Shown piece by piece: positions 52,696-62,553 of a stretch of 64,000 nt of DNA (position 1 is the first letter of the stretch; the number at the start of each line of letters is the position of its first letter). The stretch comes from CAZOHG01 sp964579725 (GTDB lineage: Bacteria > Zhuqueibacterota > JdFR-76 > BMS3Abin05). The notes under the pieces were generated by a model. The model searched no databases. It was not told the DNA's origin and saw only the letters and a list, made by a program, of their open reading frames with translations. A program made the position numbers and the translations under genes. The DNA is taken from the NCBI GenBank assembly GCA_964579725.1, contig CAZOHG010000014.1, positions 3,568 to 67,567 on the forward strand. Reading direction: 5' to 3'.

Positions 52696-54468
52696 GTGAC
52701 CTTTTTTCGTGACATTCGACAATTTTTTCACACTGTTTTTGATCCCGCTTACCCGGAGGTAAGCGTTTCCGGACTGGTCGTGGGTATTTTAATTGGCATT
52801 CTCATGACGGCCAGTTTTTCGTACGCCGCGCTCGTGCTGGGCTTTTCCACCAACGGCTCGGCTGTGGCCGCCATTTTGGGCTGGGGAACCCTAAAACTTT
52901 TGCTAAAACGGGGCACAATCGTGGAAAACAACATTGTGCAGACCGTGGCGTCCGGCATTAACACCACGACGGCAGGTGTGATTTTTACCGTTCCAGTCCT
53001 GCTGATTCGCGGAACACCTTTTAATATTTACTGGATTGCTGCTGCCTGTGTGGCGGGAGCCATCATGGGCGTGGGGTTCATTATTCCGCTTCGCAAGCAA
53101 ATGATTGACATCGACCAGCTTCGATTTCCTTCAGGGACGGCCGTGGCTTCTATTCTTAAAGCACCCTCGGAAGGGGTCCGGAAATCACGACTGCTTTTGT
53201 GGGGCGCGGTGGTCTCGGGCGGCGTGTACATTTTGACCCAATTTCCCAAAATGGGCTTACCCTTGGTTCTACCGGCCACGGTCGATGTAACCCGCTTGCT
53301 ACATCTACCCGCCTACATTCAAAACATCTGGGCCATCTCTCTTTTGGGATTGGGCATCGGTTACATTGCCGGTCGAAACGGCCTCTTCGTGTTGGCGGGA
53401 GGGGTGTTGTCTTACTGGCTCATTACTCCCCTCGTTGTGAAATTGGGCTGGCTTCCGGCCGGGTTGTCTGCCGCGGACCAGGCACACTTTGTCCACAACC
53501 ACATGACCCGTCCTTTGGGAATCGGCTTGCTGGTGGGCGGTTCAATCATGGGGGTGATTTTAACCCTGCCTGCCATTCGCGCCGCACTGAAACATATGCG
53601 TTTAAGCAAACTAAAGGGTTCCCAAAGCGATGAGTTGCCCCTGAATGTCCTGTACGTTGTGGTGGCAGGGGCTTTCGGGCTGCTTTTTTTGTCCTCGTAT
53701 TTTACGTCGGACATCTCCGTTTTGCGTGCTTTTCTGGTGGCTGGAGTGGGAGCCGTTTGGCTTTGGTTCGCCGGAATTATTGTGTCACAAGCCACGGGCA
53801 TGACGGACTGGACGCCAATTAGCGGCATGGCACTTTTGGCGGTGGTGTTACTGCTTTTGGTTTTGCCGAAGGACGAATTGGTGACGGCGGTTCTTATTGG
53901 AGCAACGGTTTCCGTGGCGATTGCCGAATGTGCGGACATGATGCAAGACCTGAAAACGGGCCAACTTGTGGGCAGCCGTCCGTTTAAGCAGCAGACGGTT
54001 CAATTGCTTGTGGCGTGGATTGGCCCCGTGGTGGCCCTTGCCGTTATGCTGCTGATTTGGAATTCGGGGGCTGTGAATCCACAGACGGGGCAAAAATTGC
54101 CGGGGTTTGGGCCGGGAACGTCCATTGAAGCGCCTCAGGCAACGGCTCTCGGCTTGACGATTGACAGCGTTGTCGGAGGTCAGGTTCCCAAAGAAAAATT
54201 TCTCGCGGGTGGCATTTTGGGTGCTCTGCTCTCTTTTAGCGGCATTTCGGGACTGGGCGTCATTATCGGGATTTCAATGTACCTCTCGCTGAAATACATT
54301 CTACCTTACGGTGTGGGAAGTCTTTTGGCGATTTACCTCAAACACAAAAAGGGGTTGAATTGGTCAGAAAATGTGGCCATTCCCGTTGCGGCCGGGTTGG
54401 TTGTGGGTGAGGCTTTTTTTACAATTCTTTTCGCGATTTTAAAAATGGCGGGGGTGGTTCAGGCATGA
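52696..54468 (+). CDS. OPT family oligopeptide transporter
   Basis: 590 residues with about 14 hydrophobic segments. OPT hallmarks are SVSGLVVGILIGILMTASF at the start, ATVSVAIAECADMMQDLKTG and SIEAPQATALGLTID near the end. Inner-membrane proton-coupled uptake of oligopeptides or metal chelates. GTG start with GGGAAGG upstream. It overlaps the next gene by four bases (ATGA). Confidence 0.92.
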   Translation: MTFFRDIRQFFHTVFDPAYPEVSVSGLVVGILIGILMTASFSYAALVLGFSTNGSAVAAILGWGTLKLLLKRGTIVENNIVQTVASGINTTTAGVIFTVPVLLIRGTPFNIYWIAAACVAGAIMGVGFIIPLRKQMIDIDQLRFPSGTAVASILKAPSEGVRKSRLLLWGAVVSGGVYILTQFPKMGLPLVLPATVDVTRLLHLPAYIQNIWAISLLGLGIGYIAGRNGLFVLAGGVLSYWLITPLVVKLGWLPAGLSAADQAHFVHNHMTRPLGIGLLVGGSIMGVILTLPAIRAALKHMRLSKLKGSQSDELPLNVLYVVVAGAFGLLFLSSYFTSDISVLRAFLVAGVGAVWLWFAGIIVSQATGMTDWTPISGMALLAVVLLLLVLPKDELVTAVLIGATVSVAIAECADMMQDLKTGQLVGSRPFKQQTVQLLVAWIGPVVALAVMLLIWNSGAVNPQTGQKLPGFGPGTSIEAPQATALGLTIDSVVGGQVPKEKFLAGGILGALLSFSGISGLGVIIGISMYLSLKYILPYGVGSLLAIYLKHKKGLNWSENVAIPVAAGLVVGEAFFTILFAILKMAGVVQA

Positions 54469-54995
54469 AAATGCGACAGGTAGCGGCAGGCAGTTTGGTC
54501 GGTTTTGGGCTTATTTTTGCCGTTTTATTTGCGGCACCGATTCCGCCAAAATGGGGCGATTTTGCTCTGGCGGTAGGAGGAATGCTGGTCGGCCTGGTTT
54601 GGCTTGCTCGACTTACAAAACAAACCAACCGTCTGAACGGAGCTGCAGGGAACGGCACGGACAACGTAGCAACTTTTCTGAAAAAAACAGCGGAACAAGT
54701 TCGCCGGATTCTTCTCAACCTGGAAACGACAAACAAGCAAAATTGGTCCTCTTTTCGAAACGAACTGACGGAACTTTACGTGAGTGGATTTGCTCCGATT
54801 TCAGAGGCGCGTGACCGTTTAATTGAGCGCTATGGCGTCAAACGCTACGCCGATTTCATGATCCCCTTTGCCACGGCCGAACGCTATTTTAACCGCGGCG
54901 TGTCGGCTGCCATGGACGGCTACTGGGTGGAAAGCATCCGCTCCCTAAAAAAGTGTCTTCCGTTTTTAGAAGAGGCGATAGAAAAGGCTCGGTAA
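54465..54995 (+). CDS. Two-helix membrane protein, unknown
   Basis: 176 residues. Two hydrophobic segments (about 7-27 and 30-50) then a charged helical cytoplasmic or periplasmic part (NELTELYVSGFAPISEARDR, RYFNRGVSAAMDGYWVE). No family recognised. Coupled to the OPT transporter by a four-base overlap, so an accessory subunit of that transporter is the simplest guess. Confidence 0.75.
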   Translation: MKMRQVAAGSLVGFGLIFAVLFAAPIPPKWGDFALAVGGMLVGLVWLARLTKQTNRLNGAAGNGTDNVATFLKKTAEQVRRILLNLETTNKQNWSSFRNELTELYVSGFAPISEARDRLIERYGVKRYADFMIPFATAERYFNRGVSAAMDGYWVESIRSLKKCLPFLEEAIEKAR

Positions 54996-55050
54996 CAGAG
55001 AAGGGCAGAAGAAGTCACGAAAAAAGAGAATAACCAAACCGTATAGAAAA

Positions 55051-55887
55051 ATGAATCGAAAACGCCAAACGCATGTGGTTGGAAAAAAAATCCGCAGAGC
55101 CATGAAAGACCTAAAAATTTCGGTCAAGGATCTGGCTGCTCAAACGGGCATTCAACCGCAAACCCTGTATTCGATCTTAAACGGGCACCACGATCCCAGT
55201 CCCGAAAAGGTGCGGACTTTGTGCCAGGCGCTCCACTTGAGCATGGACAGTTTGTACGATTTGGAGGCCAATGTTTTTCCCATTTACCCCAATCCTTACG
55301 AGGAAAGTCGCAGCTACGCTGTTTTTGAGGACATTTGGTTCGGCCCCGACGGGGGTGAGCGCATTTCGGTGTCCCGCGGATTTAGCACGGCTAACCAATC
55401 CCTGGCCATGCGGGAGGAAATCCTCCGAAAAGTTTTTCACACCAACGATGAACAAACGCGGCGCTATTTGGAAGGATTTGAAGAACGTTTAGACGTCATT
55501 CGAAAAAAAGAGAAAAATCGGATTGAAATTGTGGTGGAAAGTGAAATTGTGGATTTTGCCCAGCAAAAAGATTTTTACAGCCTGATTTCCCCACGTCACA
55601 TTGCGGAAACGCTGGAAAAAATCCTGGACACGCTTCAAAATCAGCCTCACAAATTGGAGGTTTTTATTATTCCACGGCAATATTTTTTGGTCAATTATGA
55701 AATCATTAATCGCGAAGTGATTTTGTTCGACCTGGGAACGGTCTTTTTGCGACAGACGCACCATTCCATCATGGAACATTTTTTGAAAGAGGTGGAGCGA
55801 TTTAAGTGGGAATACGCCGTTTACAAGGACAGAGAATCGGTCATGAATTTCTTGAAAGGACAGTTAAAACATGTACGGACACACTGA
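55051..55887 (+). CDS. XRE-family helix-turn-helix regulator
   Basis: 278 residues. The HTH lies at about 10-65: GKKIRRAMKDLKISVKDLA, GIQPQTLYSILNGHHDP. The C-terminal 200 residues are an alpha/beta domain of unknown ligand. Located between the OPT transporter and an M20 peptidase gene, it overlaps the latter by 17 bases. A role in controlling peptide uptake and breakdown is likely. No clear ribosome site, so translation may be coupled. Confidence 0.85.
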   Translation: MNRKRQTHVVGKKIRRAMKDLKISVKDLAAQTGIQPQTLYSILNGHHDPSPEKVRTLCQALHLSMDSLYDLEANVFPIYPNPYEESRSYAVFEDIWFGPDGGERISVSRGFSTANQSLAMREEILRKVFHTNDEQTRRYLEGFEERLDVIRKKEKNRIEIVVESEIVDFAQQKDFYSLISPRHIAETLEKILDTLQNQPHKLEVFIIPRQYFLVNYEIINREVILFDLGTVFLRQTHHSIMEHFLKEVERFKWEYAVYKDRESVMNFLKGQLKHVRTH

Positions 55888-57040
55888 GGATGGGGAACTC
55901 ACGAGCGAAATTGTAACTTTGTTACGTCGGCTCATTCAATTTCGCTCAACGGACACACGACCCGATCAATTGAAAAAAATAGTGGATTTTGTGGCGGATT
56001 ATTTTAAAGACGTCCCGGTTTTTCTCCAGCGGTTCACCTTCGGCGATAAGCCGGCACTGGTCATAACCACACAGCCAACCAAAACACCGGCTCTTTTTTT
56101 TCAGGGGCATTTGGACGTTGTGGAAGGGGAAGATGCCCAGTTCCAGCCCTTTATTCAAGGCGAAAATCTGTACGGCCGTGGGGCTGTCGATATGAAAGGA
56201 TTTGACGCGATTGTGCTTTCTCTGCTCAAGCGAAAGGCTTTGGAGGGGACAGACCTCGATTTTGGGATCATGCTCACGTCGGACGAGGAAATTGGAAGTG
56301 AGAACGGAGCAAAGAAATTGGCCGAATTGAGCTACGCCTGCAATGTTCTCTTGAATGGCGACGGCGGGTACCACCACGTCCTGGTTTACGCCGAAAAGGG
56401 AATTCTTAAATTCAAACTCTCCGTTCAAGCGACCCCCGGGCGACATCCGTACCCGTGGCAGGGGGGAAATGCTTTTGACGAGCTTATTCAAAATTACAAT
56501 CGAATCGTTGCCCTTTTTCCCAACCAAACACTGGCTACCGACGACGACAATTGGTACACCACATTTTCCACCTACGATGTGCGGGTCGAGAATGACCGCC
56601 AATTTCCGCCAAAATTTGCCGAACTCAAAATGAATGTTTATTTTACCGAACCCTACAGCACAGAGGAGTACTTCCGAAAAATTCAATCGGTTTTGAGTCC
56701 CGGCGTTGAAATGCAGCGGTTGTCGGCCAGCGAACGGGTGTATTTGGATCCGAAAAATCCGTATTTTCGAAAAATGCAGGCTATTTTGTCCCGTCATTTC
56801 GACAGACCCATCCCTGCAAAGGCCGAAAACGGTTCTTCGGACGCACGCTTTTTCACGCAAAAATGCCCCGCGATTTTAATTCTAAAAGTAGTTGGAGAGG
56901 GACACCACACACCGACGGAATTCATTCATATTCCGTCCATTTTGCCGTTGTACCGTGCCATTGAGGAGTTCGCCGAGCAGGTGGCCCATGCCACACCTCT
57001 AAGTAAAAAACGTGAGGTTTTGGATGAAGCACATTCGTAA
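55871..57040 (+). CDS. M20-family metallopeptidase (ArgE/DapE-like)
   Basis: 389 residues. Zinc ligands are in QGHLDVVEG (His, Asp), the bridging Asp in YGRGAVDMKG, the catalytic Glu in SDEEIGSENG and further ligands in LNGDGG and GEGHHTPTE. Cytoplasmic deacylase or dipeptidase; substrate uncertain. The upstream XRE and OPT genes suggest it processes imported peptides. AAAGGAC lies before its ATG inside the XRE gene. Confidence 0.9.
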   Translation: MYGHTEDGELTSEIVTLLRRLIQFRSTDTRPDQLKKIVDFVADYFKDVPVFLQRFTFGDKPALVITTQPTKTPALFFQGHLDVVEGEDAQFQPFIQGENLYGRGAVDMKGFDAIVLSLLKRKALEGTDLDFGIMLTSDEEIGSENGAKKLAELSYACNVLLNGDGGYHHVLVYAEKGILKFKLSVQATPGRHPYPWQGGNAFDELIQNYNRIVALFPNQTLATDDDNWYTTFSTYDVRVENDRQFPPKFAELKMNVYFTEPYSTEEYFRKIQSVLSPGVEMQRLSASERVYLDPKNPYFRKMQAILSRHFDRPIPAKAENGSSDARFFTQKCPAILILKVVGEGHHTPTEFIHIPSILPLYRAIEEFAEQVAHATPLSKKREVLDEAHS

Positions 57041-58973
57041 CAAGGGTATTGTTTTTTTGATTTTTGTCGTTTTGCTGGGTTGCCGGGCGCGCCGGGTTCC
57101 ACTAACCACCGTCACGCCACCGCCGGTGGCCACGCGGCAATTGGAGCCTGCTGTTTTTGTAAATGCCTCGGTTTTGAAGAAATTACATCTACCCGAGGGA
57201 AACCCTGTTTTTGTGGAGGCCAACGGTCGGCGAATTGAAGTGCGGGTTTACAAATATTTTCGCGACGCCCATTCCTGTGGCTTGCATCGGAAGGAACTTA
57301 CCGAATTGGGACTGTCGTACGGAAAAGCCAAGGTATTTGTACAAGATGCCGGGAAGAAAGCGACGCTGCCCCCGGATCCGATTCGCCGAAAAATATGCTT
57401 TTGTAAAGGGGACACAGCGCGGTGGCCGGGAATGGTGCTGGCAGCGCCTCATGCCGATTGCGACAACGAGACAGGCGCCGTAGTTCAATTGGTGAATCGG
57501 TCTCAAAAAATTCCGTGTGTTTCCGCCTGGAAACACCGACTTTCTTATCGGGGCATTTGGTACGACGTCAATCGTCCTCTCATGAAATTGCCCCGCCCAA
57601 ACGGACATGGAGTGGAGCCGGAGCGGGTGGTGAACGACTCGTCGCGAGCCGTTTTTGAGCGCTACAAACGCCAGGTGTACCGTGCACTGGAGAGGCCCCT
57701 AAATTCCCCTATTCCTTTTTACTTTGATTTGCACGGACACGACCTGACGGTTCGCCTTCCCAACGGGAAGCGTATTTACCGAAGTGTGGTCGAAGCGGTT
57801 GGTACCGGGTTCACGCTCAATGAGCTCCGGCGACTAAAGGCTGTCTACAATCGATTTTGCCGGAATTATTGTGACGGAAATTTTCCGTCTCTCTACATCG
57901 GCAACCTACCGGAGGATCAAAACTACCGGTACAAAGGTGTACCAGTTCATATTTTCTACACGGCTCTGGGAACGCGAACCTACGGAATTTTGCAAAACGA
58001 TCTGGTTATTCGAGGCTTCCACATGGAAACACCGGACACCCTACGGCTTTCCCCTGAAATGCGCCGGAAAACAGCTCGCCTGTTGGTCACCCTTTTTACT
58101 TTTGTTCGAGACAGTTTGCCCAATCGACGCTTTTCGAGACTAAATTTCGTGCCGGAAAAAATCAGACCCGCCACACAGACCTTTGTCAAAATCAAGGGGG
58201 GAGAATTTGTAATGGGGGCACCGGACGGCATGGGATGGGCTTGCTCCCATCCCCAGCATCGGGTTCAAATCGGAGAATTTTCTCTTCAAGCGACGGAAGT
58301 GACCAACCGCGCCTACGCGCATTTTTTAAATGAGGCCTTGAAAGGCGAGAAAATTCTGGTGAAAAACGGGGTCGTTGTCGATGCCGAAAAACCGTTTCAT
58401 GTCTTGTGCCGTTTGTCCTCCAATCGGCCGTACAGCCAAATACGATGGGACGGAAAGAGTTTTTCCCCCGTGACGGGGCGGGAGGATTTTCCGGTGATTT
58501 ATGTGTCCTGGTACGGAGCGCAGGCCTTTGCCAAACATTTTGGCTGGCGTCTTCCAACCGAATCCGAATGGGAGTACGCAGCCGGTTCGGCCCGAAAGCA
58601 CCCGTTTCTTTTTGGGTACGACAGCAATACCTACCGCGCTGTTCGAGAAAATTGTGAAAACAGCGGCGACGTTTTCGAAAGGGGCTTTTACCCTTGGACG
58701 ACTCCGGCCGGTTTCTACCGTCCCAACGCCAGGAGATTGTACGATTTAAGCGGCAATGTGTGGGAATGGTGTGCGGATTATTTTGACTATTATTACTACA
58801 GGCATGAACCAGCCAAAGGGTGGGTCAATCCTGTCGGGCCGGATTCGGGAACCATGCGGAGCATTCGGGGAGGCGCCTGGAACACGGAATTTCCGTTTAC
58901 GGCTACCTATTTTCGATTGGGGGTCGATCCGAATGCGACCTTGATTAATTTGGGATTTCGTTGTGCGAAATAA
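57024..58973 (+). CDS. Lipoprotein fusing formylglutamate-amidohydrolase-like and FGE-sulfatase domains
   Basis: 649 residues from ATG 57024 (GTGAGG before it, 17-base overlap with the M20 gene). Lipobox VVLLGC. N-terminal half: APHADCDNETGA near 141, YRGIWYDVNRPLM and YFDLHGHDLTV near 236 match the metal-site layout of N-formylglutamate amidohydrolases. C-terminal half, from about 385: FGE/SUMF1 fold (IKGGEFVMGAPDG, RLPTESEWEYAAGS, LYDLSGNVWEWCADYF, SIRGGAWN, LGFRCAK). The FGE fold converts Cys to formylglycine in some members and oxidises other substrates in others. Its role on a surface lipoprotein is unknown, and I know no standard protein with this pairing. Confidence 0.82.
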   Translation: MKHIRNKGIVFLIFVVLLGCRARRVPLTTVTPPPVATRQLEPAVFVNASVLKKLHLPEGNPVFVEANGRRIEVRVYKYFRDAHSCGLHRKELTELGLSYGKAKVFVQDAGKKATLPPDPIRRKICFCKGDTARWPGMVLAAPHADCDNETGAVVQLVNRSQKIPCVSAWKHRLSYRGIWYDVNRPLMKLPRPNGHGVEPERVVNDSSRAVFERYKRQVYRALERPLNSPIPFYFDLHGHDLTVRLPNGKRIYRSVVEAVGTGFTLNELRRLKAVYNRFCRNYCDGNFPSLYIGNLPEDQNYRYKGVPVHIFYTALGTRTYGILQNDLVIRGFHMETPDTLRLSPEMRRKTARLLVTLFTFVRDSLPNRRFSRLNFVPEKIRPATQTFVKIKGGEFVMGAPDGMGWACSHPQHRVQIGEFSLQATEVTNRAYAHFLNEALKGEKILVKNGVVVDAEKPFHVLCRLSSNRPYSQIRWDGKSFSPVTGREDFPVIYVSWYGAQAFAKHFGWRLPTESEWEYAAGSARKHPFLFGYDSNTYRAVRENCENSGDVFERGFYPWTTPAGFYRPNARRLYDLSGNVWEWCADYFDYYYYRHEPAKGWVNPVGPDSGTMRSIRGGAWNTEFPFTATYFRLGVDPNATLINLGFRCAK

Positions 58974-61047
58974 AACTCTGATTTTCTGGGCCGTGATTTT
59001 TGGGGCTGTTTTGCTAATCGTGGGGTCAACAGCGCTTTGGGCGGAACATGTTTCGGCGGCAAAGGCAAGAAAAACAGCCGGGGCCTGGTTGAAATCTCCG
59101 TTTTTTGATTTCGGCTCGGGCTATTCTTTTCAGAACGCACGGTCTAATCCACAACTGATTCGAAGCAGGGATGGGAAACCTCTTGTGTATTGTTTTCAAC
59201 TCAATCCACAAGGATTTATTTTGGTTGCCGCAAACGACGTTTTGTGGCCAATTGTGGGATTTTCAAAAGAGTCGAATTTCTTTGCCGTAAAATCTAAAGA
59301 GAACGTGGCTTTTCATTGGCTTCAAATTGAAATTGCCGATCGATTGAAGGCTATTTCCGAAGGGTATGTCTCCTCAGTGCAAGTGGAGCGAAATCGAAAA
59401 GCCTGGTCGAAATTTAGAGAAAGCCGTTCGAAAGCGTTTCAATTGGGCAAAACAACGAAAATGTACGGGCCTTTTTTGACCTCGCAATGGGGACAGGGGA
59501 ATGTGGACGGAGTGCCGGTTTTTAATGAATGTACGCCCAATCATTGGTCGGCGGGATGTGTGGCGACGGCCATGGCCCAAATTCTGTATTATTACAAATG
59601 GCCCATTCACGGAAAGGGAAAACACCGTTACAACGAGAACGACGCAGGAATGTTACAGGCCGATTTCGACTCAACGTACTACGATTGGGCGCACATGTTA
59701 GATGTGTACACGAGTCACACCACAATACGCGAACGGGAAGCGGTGGGTCTTCTTACTTTTCATTGTGGGATTGCTGTGAACATGGATTACGCCAGTGGCG
59801 GATCGACGGCGAACACGCGGAGCGTTCCTGCAGCGTTGACCGATTATTTTCGCTTTTCCGGATTTTACGAGAAAAACACCTCGTCGGCATTTTTCAGCGA
59901 TTTAAAAAATGAAATGCTTCAGGGCCGTCCGACACAATTGGCGATTTCCACAAATTCGGGCATGGGCCATTCAGTGGTTGCGGACGGCTATTTTGACTAC
60001 AACGGTTATTTTCATTTGAATATGGGATGGTTGGGAAAAAACGATGGGTGGTACGATTTGGGCAATGCTTTTGATGTCAGCGGTTACACACACGTAGACG
60101 GTGCGGCGCTTCGATTGTTCCCGGTTCCGGAAATTGTAGATTCAGCTTTCACGGTTCAGGGTGACTCGATTCATATTGTGTGGCGCAAAAGTTTCCGTTC
60201 CCATCCCGAAAAATACGAATTGGATTATTCTCTTAATGATCAAAGCATTTGGCGGGTTGTTTCAACCGATTTGTCCGATACATCCGTGTGGATTTCAACC
60301 GCTGCGATAACGGCTGTTGGCCAACCGGTCGGGTCGGTTTTCTTCAGAGTTAGAGGCTACGAAGGGCTGCACTGGTGGGGATGGTCGTCGCCGGTTCAGT
60401 TTCGGCTTAAGGCGGATCGAAAAATTACCTTTCGTGTCTGTTTAGGGGGACGCCAACTTTCCCCGGGTGAAAAATTGGTGGTGCGCGGAAATATTCCTCC
60501 GCTTGCCGGCTACATTAACAGCGCGGCTTTTGCGGGGCCGGATTCTGCCGGAATTTATTCGCTGACTGTGCCTTTTGATTATTCCCATGTGGGAAATACC
60601 TTGCTGTACCGATTTGCCATTGTGGGGCCTTCGGGCGTTACCCTCGAAAACAAAACACGTCGCTACACCATTACCTCAGACGAAAGGCAAATTCTCCCCG
60701 TCGCCTGTTTTAACCAAATGGCGAACTCAATTCCCCAACTCATTGCAGGACAGAAATCCGACGCTTTTAAAATCTACCCGAATTACCCGAATCCCTTCCG
60801 GCGCAAGACCTATTTGCTTTTCGATTTTCCGCATTCGAAGGGAGGGCACATAGCACTTTTCAATATTTTGGGAGAACAAATTGCCTCGTTTTCAATTTCA
60901 GCCGGGGCGGTAGGAAATGGACGGCCTTTCGTGTTGGATTTCGAACAGCTCCAGAAAAGAATGGGGCGTGCCCTGCCGGAGGGAATTTATTTTGTTCGGT
61001 ACAGCGTTGGGCAGGTGCAAAGGGTGCAAAAAATCATTTTTCAATAA
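58963..61047 (+). CDS. C10-family (streptopain-like) cysteine protease, secreted
   Basis: 694 residues from a GTG that overlaps the previous gene by 11 bases. Signal peptide (TLIFWAVIFGAVLLIVGSTA), propeptide, then the C10 core: active Cys in SAGCVATAMAQ (near 200), His in GMGHSVVADGY (near 334) and NMGWLGKNDGWYDL. The end (YPNYPNPFRRKTYLLF, ALFNILGEQIASF, GIYFVRYSVGQ) is a C-terminal sorting-type beta-sandwich. Secreted or surface protease. Confidence 0.92.
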   Translation: MRNKTLIFWAVIFGAVLLIVGSTALWAEHVSAAKARKTAGAWLKSPFFDFGSGYSFQNARSNPQLIRSRDGKPLVYCFQLNPQGFILVAANDVLWPIVGFSKESNFFAVKSKENVAFHWLQIEIADRLKAISEGYVSSVQVERNRKAWSKFRESRSKAFQLGKTTKMYGPFLTSQWGQGNVDGVPVFNECTPNHWSAGCVATAMAQILYYYKWPIHGKGKHRYNENDAGMLQADFDSTYYDWAHMLDVYTSHTTIREREAVGLLTFHCGIAVNMDYASGGSTANTRSVPAALTDYFRFSGFYEKNTSSAFFSDLKNEMLQGRPTQLAISTNSGMGHSVVADGYFDYNGYFHLNMGWLGKNDGWYDLGNAFDVSGYTHVDGAALRLFPVPEIVDSAFTVQGDSIHIVWRKSFRSHPEKYELDYSLNDQSIWRVVSTDLSDTSVWISTAAITAVGQPVGSVFFRVRGYEGLHWWGWSSPVQFRLKADRKITFRVCLGGRQLSPGEKLVVRGNIPPLAGYINSAAFAGPDSAGIYSLTVPFDYSHVGNTLLYRFAIVGPSGVTLENKTRRYTITSDERQILPVACFNQMANSIPQLIAGQKSDAFKIYPNYPNPFRRKTYLLFDFPHSKGGHIALFNILGEQIASFSISAGAVGNGRPFVLDFEQLQKRMGRALPEGIYFVRYSVGQVQRVQKIIFQ

Positions 61048-61059
61048 TTCGGAGCAACC

Positions 61060-62481
61060 ATGATTCAGTTTCACAGTGCCAAGGAAGTTTTGACCTTTTG
61101 CAAAGAACGGAAAATTGAGTTCATTGCTTTTTATCTGGTGGACATTGACGGCCGCCTTCGAAATGTGACCATTCCGGTGGAGAATTTTTCAGAGAAAACG
61201 ATCCGACAGGGTATTGGTTTTGACGCGTCCAATCTGGGCTTCGCCGACGTCGAGGCATCCGACATGATTTTTAAGCCGGATTTAGGATTTGGGTTTGAGG
61301 ATCCGGTGGACGAAAATTCCGGCATTCTCTATTTTTTCTGTCACATCTTCGAGGCCAAAACGGGGAAAAATTTCAGTCAGGATTTACGCCATATTCTTCA
61401 GAAGGCTCTGCGCGCTTTGCGCGAGGAAAATATTGCCGACGAAATGAAGGTAGGGGTGGAATTGGAATTTAATGTGCTGGACGAACTGTACAGCAAACTC
61501 ACTGTTCGAGAAATTTCCTACGCCTTACGGAGCATCGAATTGGCCAGTCCCCCAGACGGACGGGAGCTGTATCGATTGGCAAGCAACAGGGGCTACTATC
61601 GGGCGGAACCCAACGACCATCTTTTTTCGATTCGCAATGAAATTGTTCGGGCTCTAAAAAAACTCCATGTAAAGGTCAAGTACCACCATCACGAGGTGGG
61701 AAGTTCACAATCCGAAATCGAATTTCGCTTTTTGCCGGTGGAATTTGCAGCGGACGCCACGGTTCTGGCCAAAAACATCAGCCACCGAATCGCGCGCAAA
61801 CATGAAAAAGTGGTTTCCTTTTTGCCAAAATTGATTCCCGGAGAGGCCGGAAACGGCATGCACGTGCACCAGTTTCTGCTAAAAGAGGGAAAGAATATTT
61901 TCGACGATTCCAACGGACTCTATCACTTAAGCCAAACGGCGCTTTTCTATTTGGGTGGGATTCTGAAACACGCGGGTTCTCTTTTGGCGTTGACAAATCC
62001 GACAACCAATTCCTACCGGCGATTGGTGCCTGGTTTTGAAGCCCCCGTAAAAGCGGTTTTTGCCGAGGGAAATCGGTCGGCCGCCATTCGAATTCCGGCT
62101 TACGTGCAAGACCCTCAGGAGCGGCGAATTGAATTCCGAACCATTGACGCTACGTGCAATCCCTATTTGGCTTACGCAGCCATGGCAATGGCCGGTTTAG
62201 ACGGCATTCGAAATCGAATCGACCCAATAAAAGAAGGCTTTGGTCCCATCGAGAAAAGCCTGTACGAATTAAAAGAGGAGGAGCTCAAAAAAATCACATC
62301 TTTTCCCGATTCATTGGAATCGGCTCTTCAATGTTTAAAAGAAGACCATGCGTATTTGGTACACAAAAACGTCTTTCCCGTCGGCCTGATTGAAAAATGG
62401 ATTGCCGTTAAAACGCAAGACATCGAAGAAATGCGGCGGATTCCCCACCCGTGGGAAGTGGCTCGGTACTACGACATTTAA
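61060..62481 (+). CDS. Type I glutamine synthetase family protein
   Basis: 473 residues. The N-domain has FYLVDIDGRLRNVTIPVE and FDASNLGFADVEASDM. The catalytic domain has GVELEFNVLDE, GEAGNGMHVHQFL, NPTTNSYRRLVPGFEAP and RSAAIRIPAYV. These match glutamine synthetase I active-site motifs. The C-terminal region has SLYELKEEE where GSI enzymes have the adenylylatable Tyr loop; regulation cannot be told from this. Ammonia assimilation is the default role, with a polyamine- or amine-ligase paralogue as alternative. GGAG lies before the ATG. Confidence 0.88.
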   Translation: MIQFHSAKEVLTFCKERKIEFIAFYLVDIDGRLRNVTIPVENFSEKTIRQGIGFDASNLGFADVEASDMIFKPDLGFGFEDPVDENSGILYFFCHIFEAKTGKNFSQDLRHILQKALRALREENIADEMKVGVELEFNVLDELYSKLTVREISYALRSIELASPPDGRELYRLASNRGYYRAEPNDHLFSIRNEIVRALKKLHVKVKYHHHEVGSSQSEIEFRFLPVEFAADATVLAKNISHRIARKHEKVVSFLPKLIPGEAGNGMHVHQFLLKEGKNIFDDSNGLYHLSQTALFYLGGILKHAGSLLALTNPTTNSYRRLVPGFEAPVKAVFAEGNRSAAIRIPAYVQDPQERRIEFRTIDATCNPYLAYAAMAMAGLDGIRNRIDPIKEGFGPIEKSLYELKEEELKKITSFPDSLESALQCLKEDHAYLVHKNVFPVGLIEKWIAVKTQDIEEMRRIPHPWEVARYYDI

Positions 62482-62553
62482 AGTGCAAATGAAATGTCAG
62501 GCCTTGTGAAAGAACAACAGTCGGTTTATTTACCAAAAAAAGAGGAGGTACAC

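Noticed and set aside
55946..56860. Long open frame of 304 residues on the minus strand
   Set aside because: It is fully antisense to the M20 peptidase, has no ribosome site and shows no family motif.
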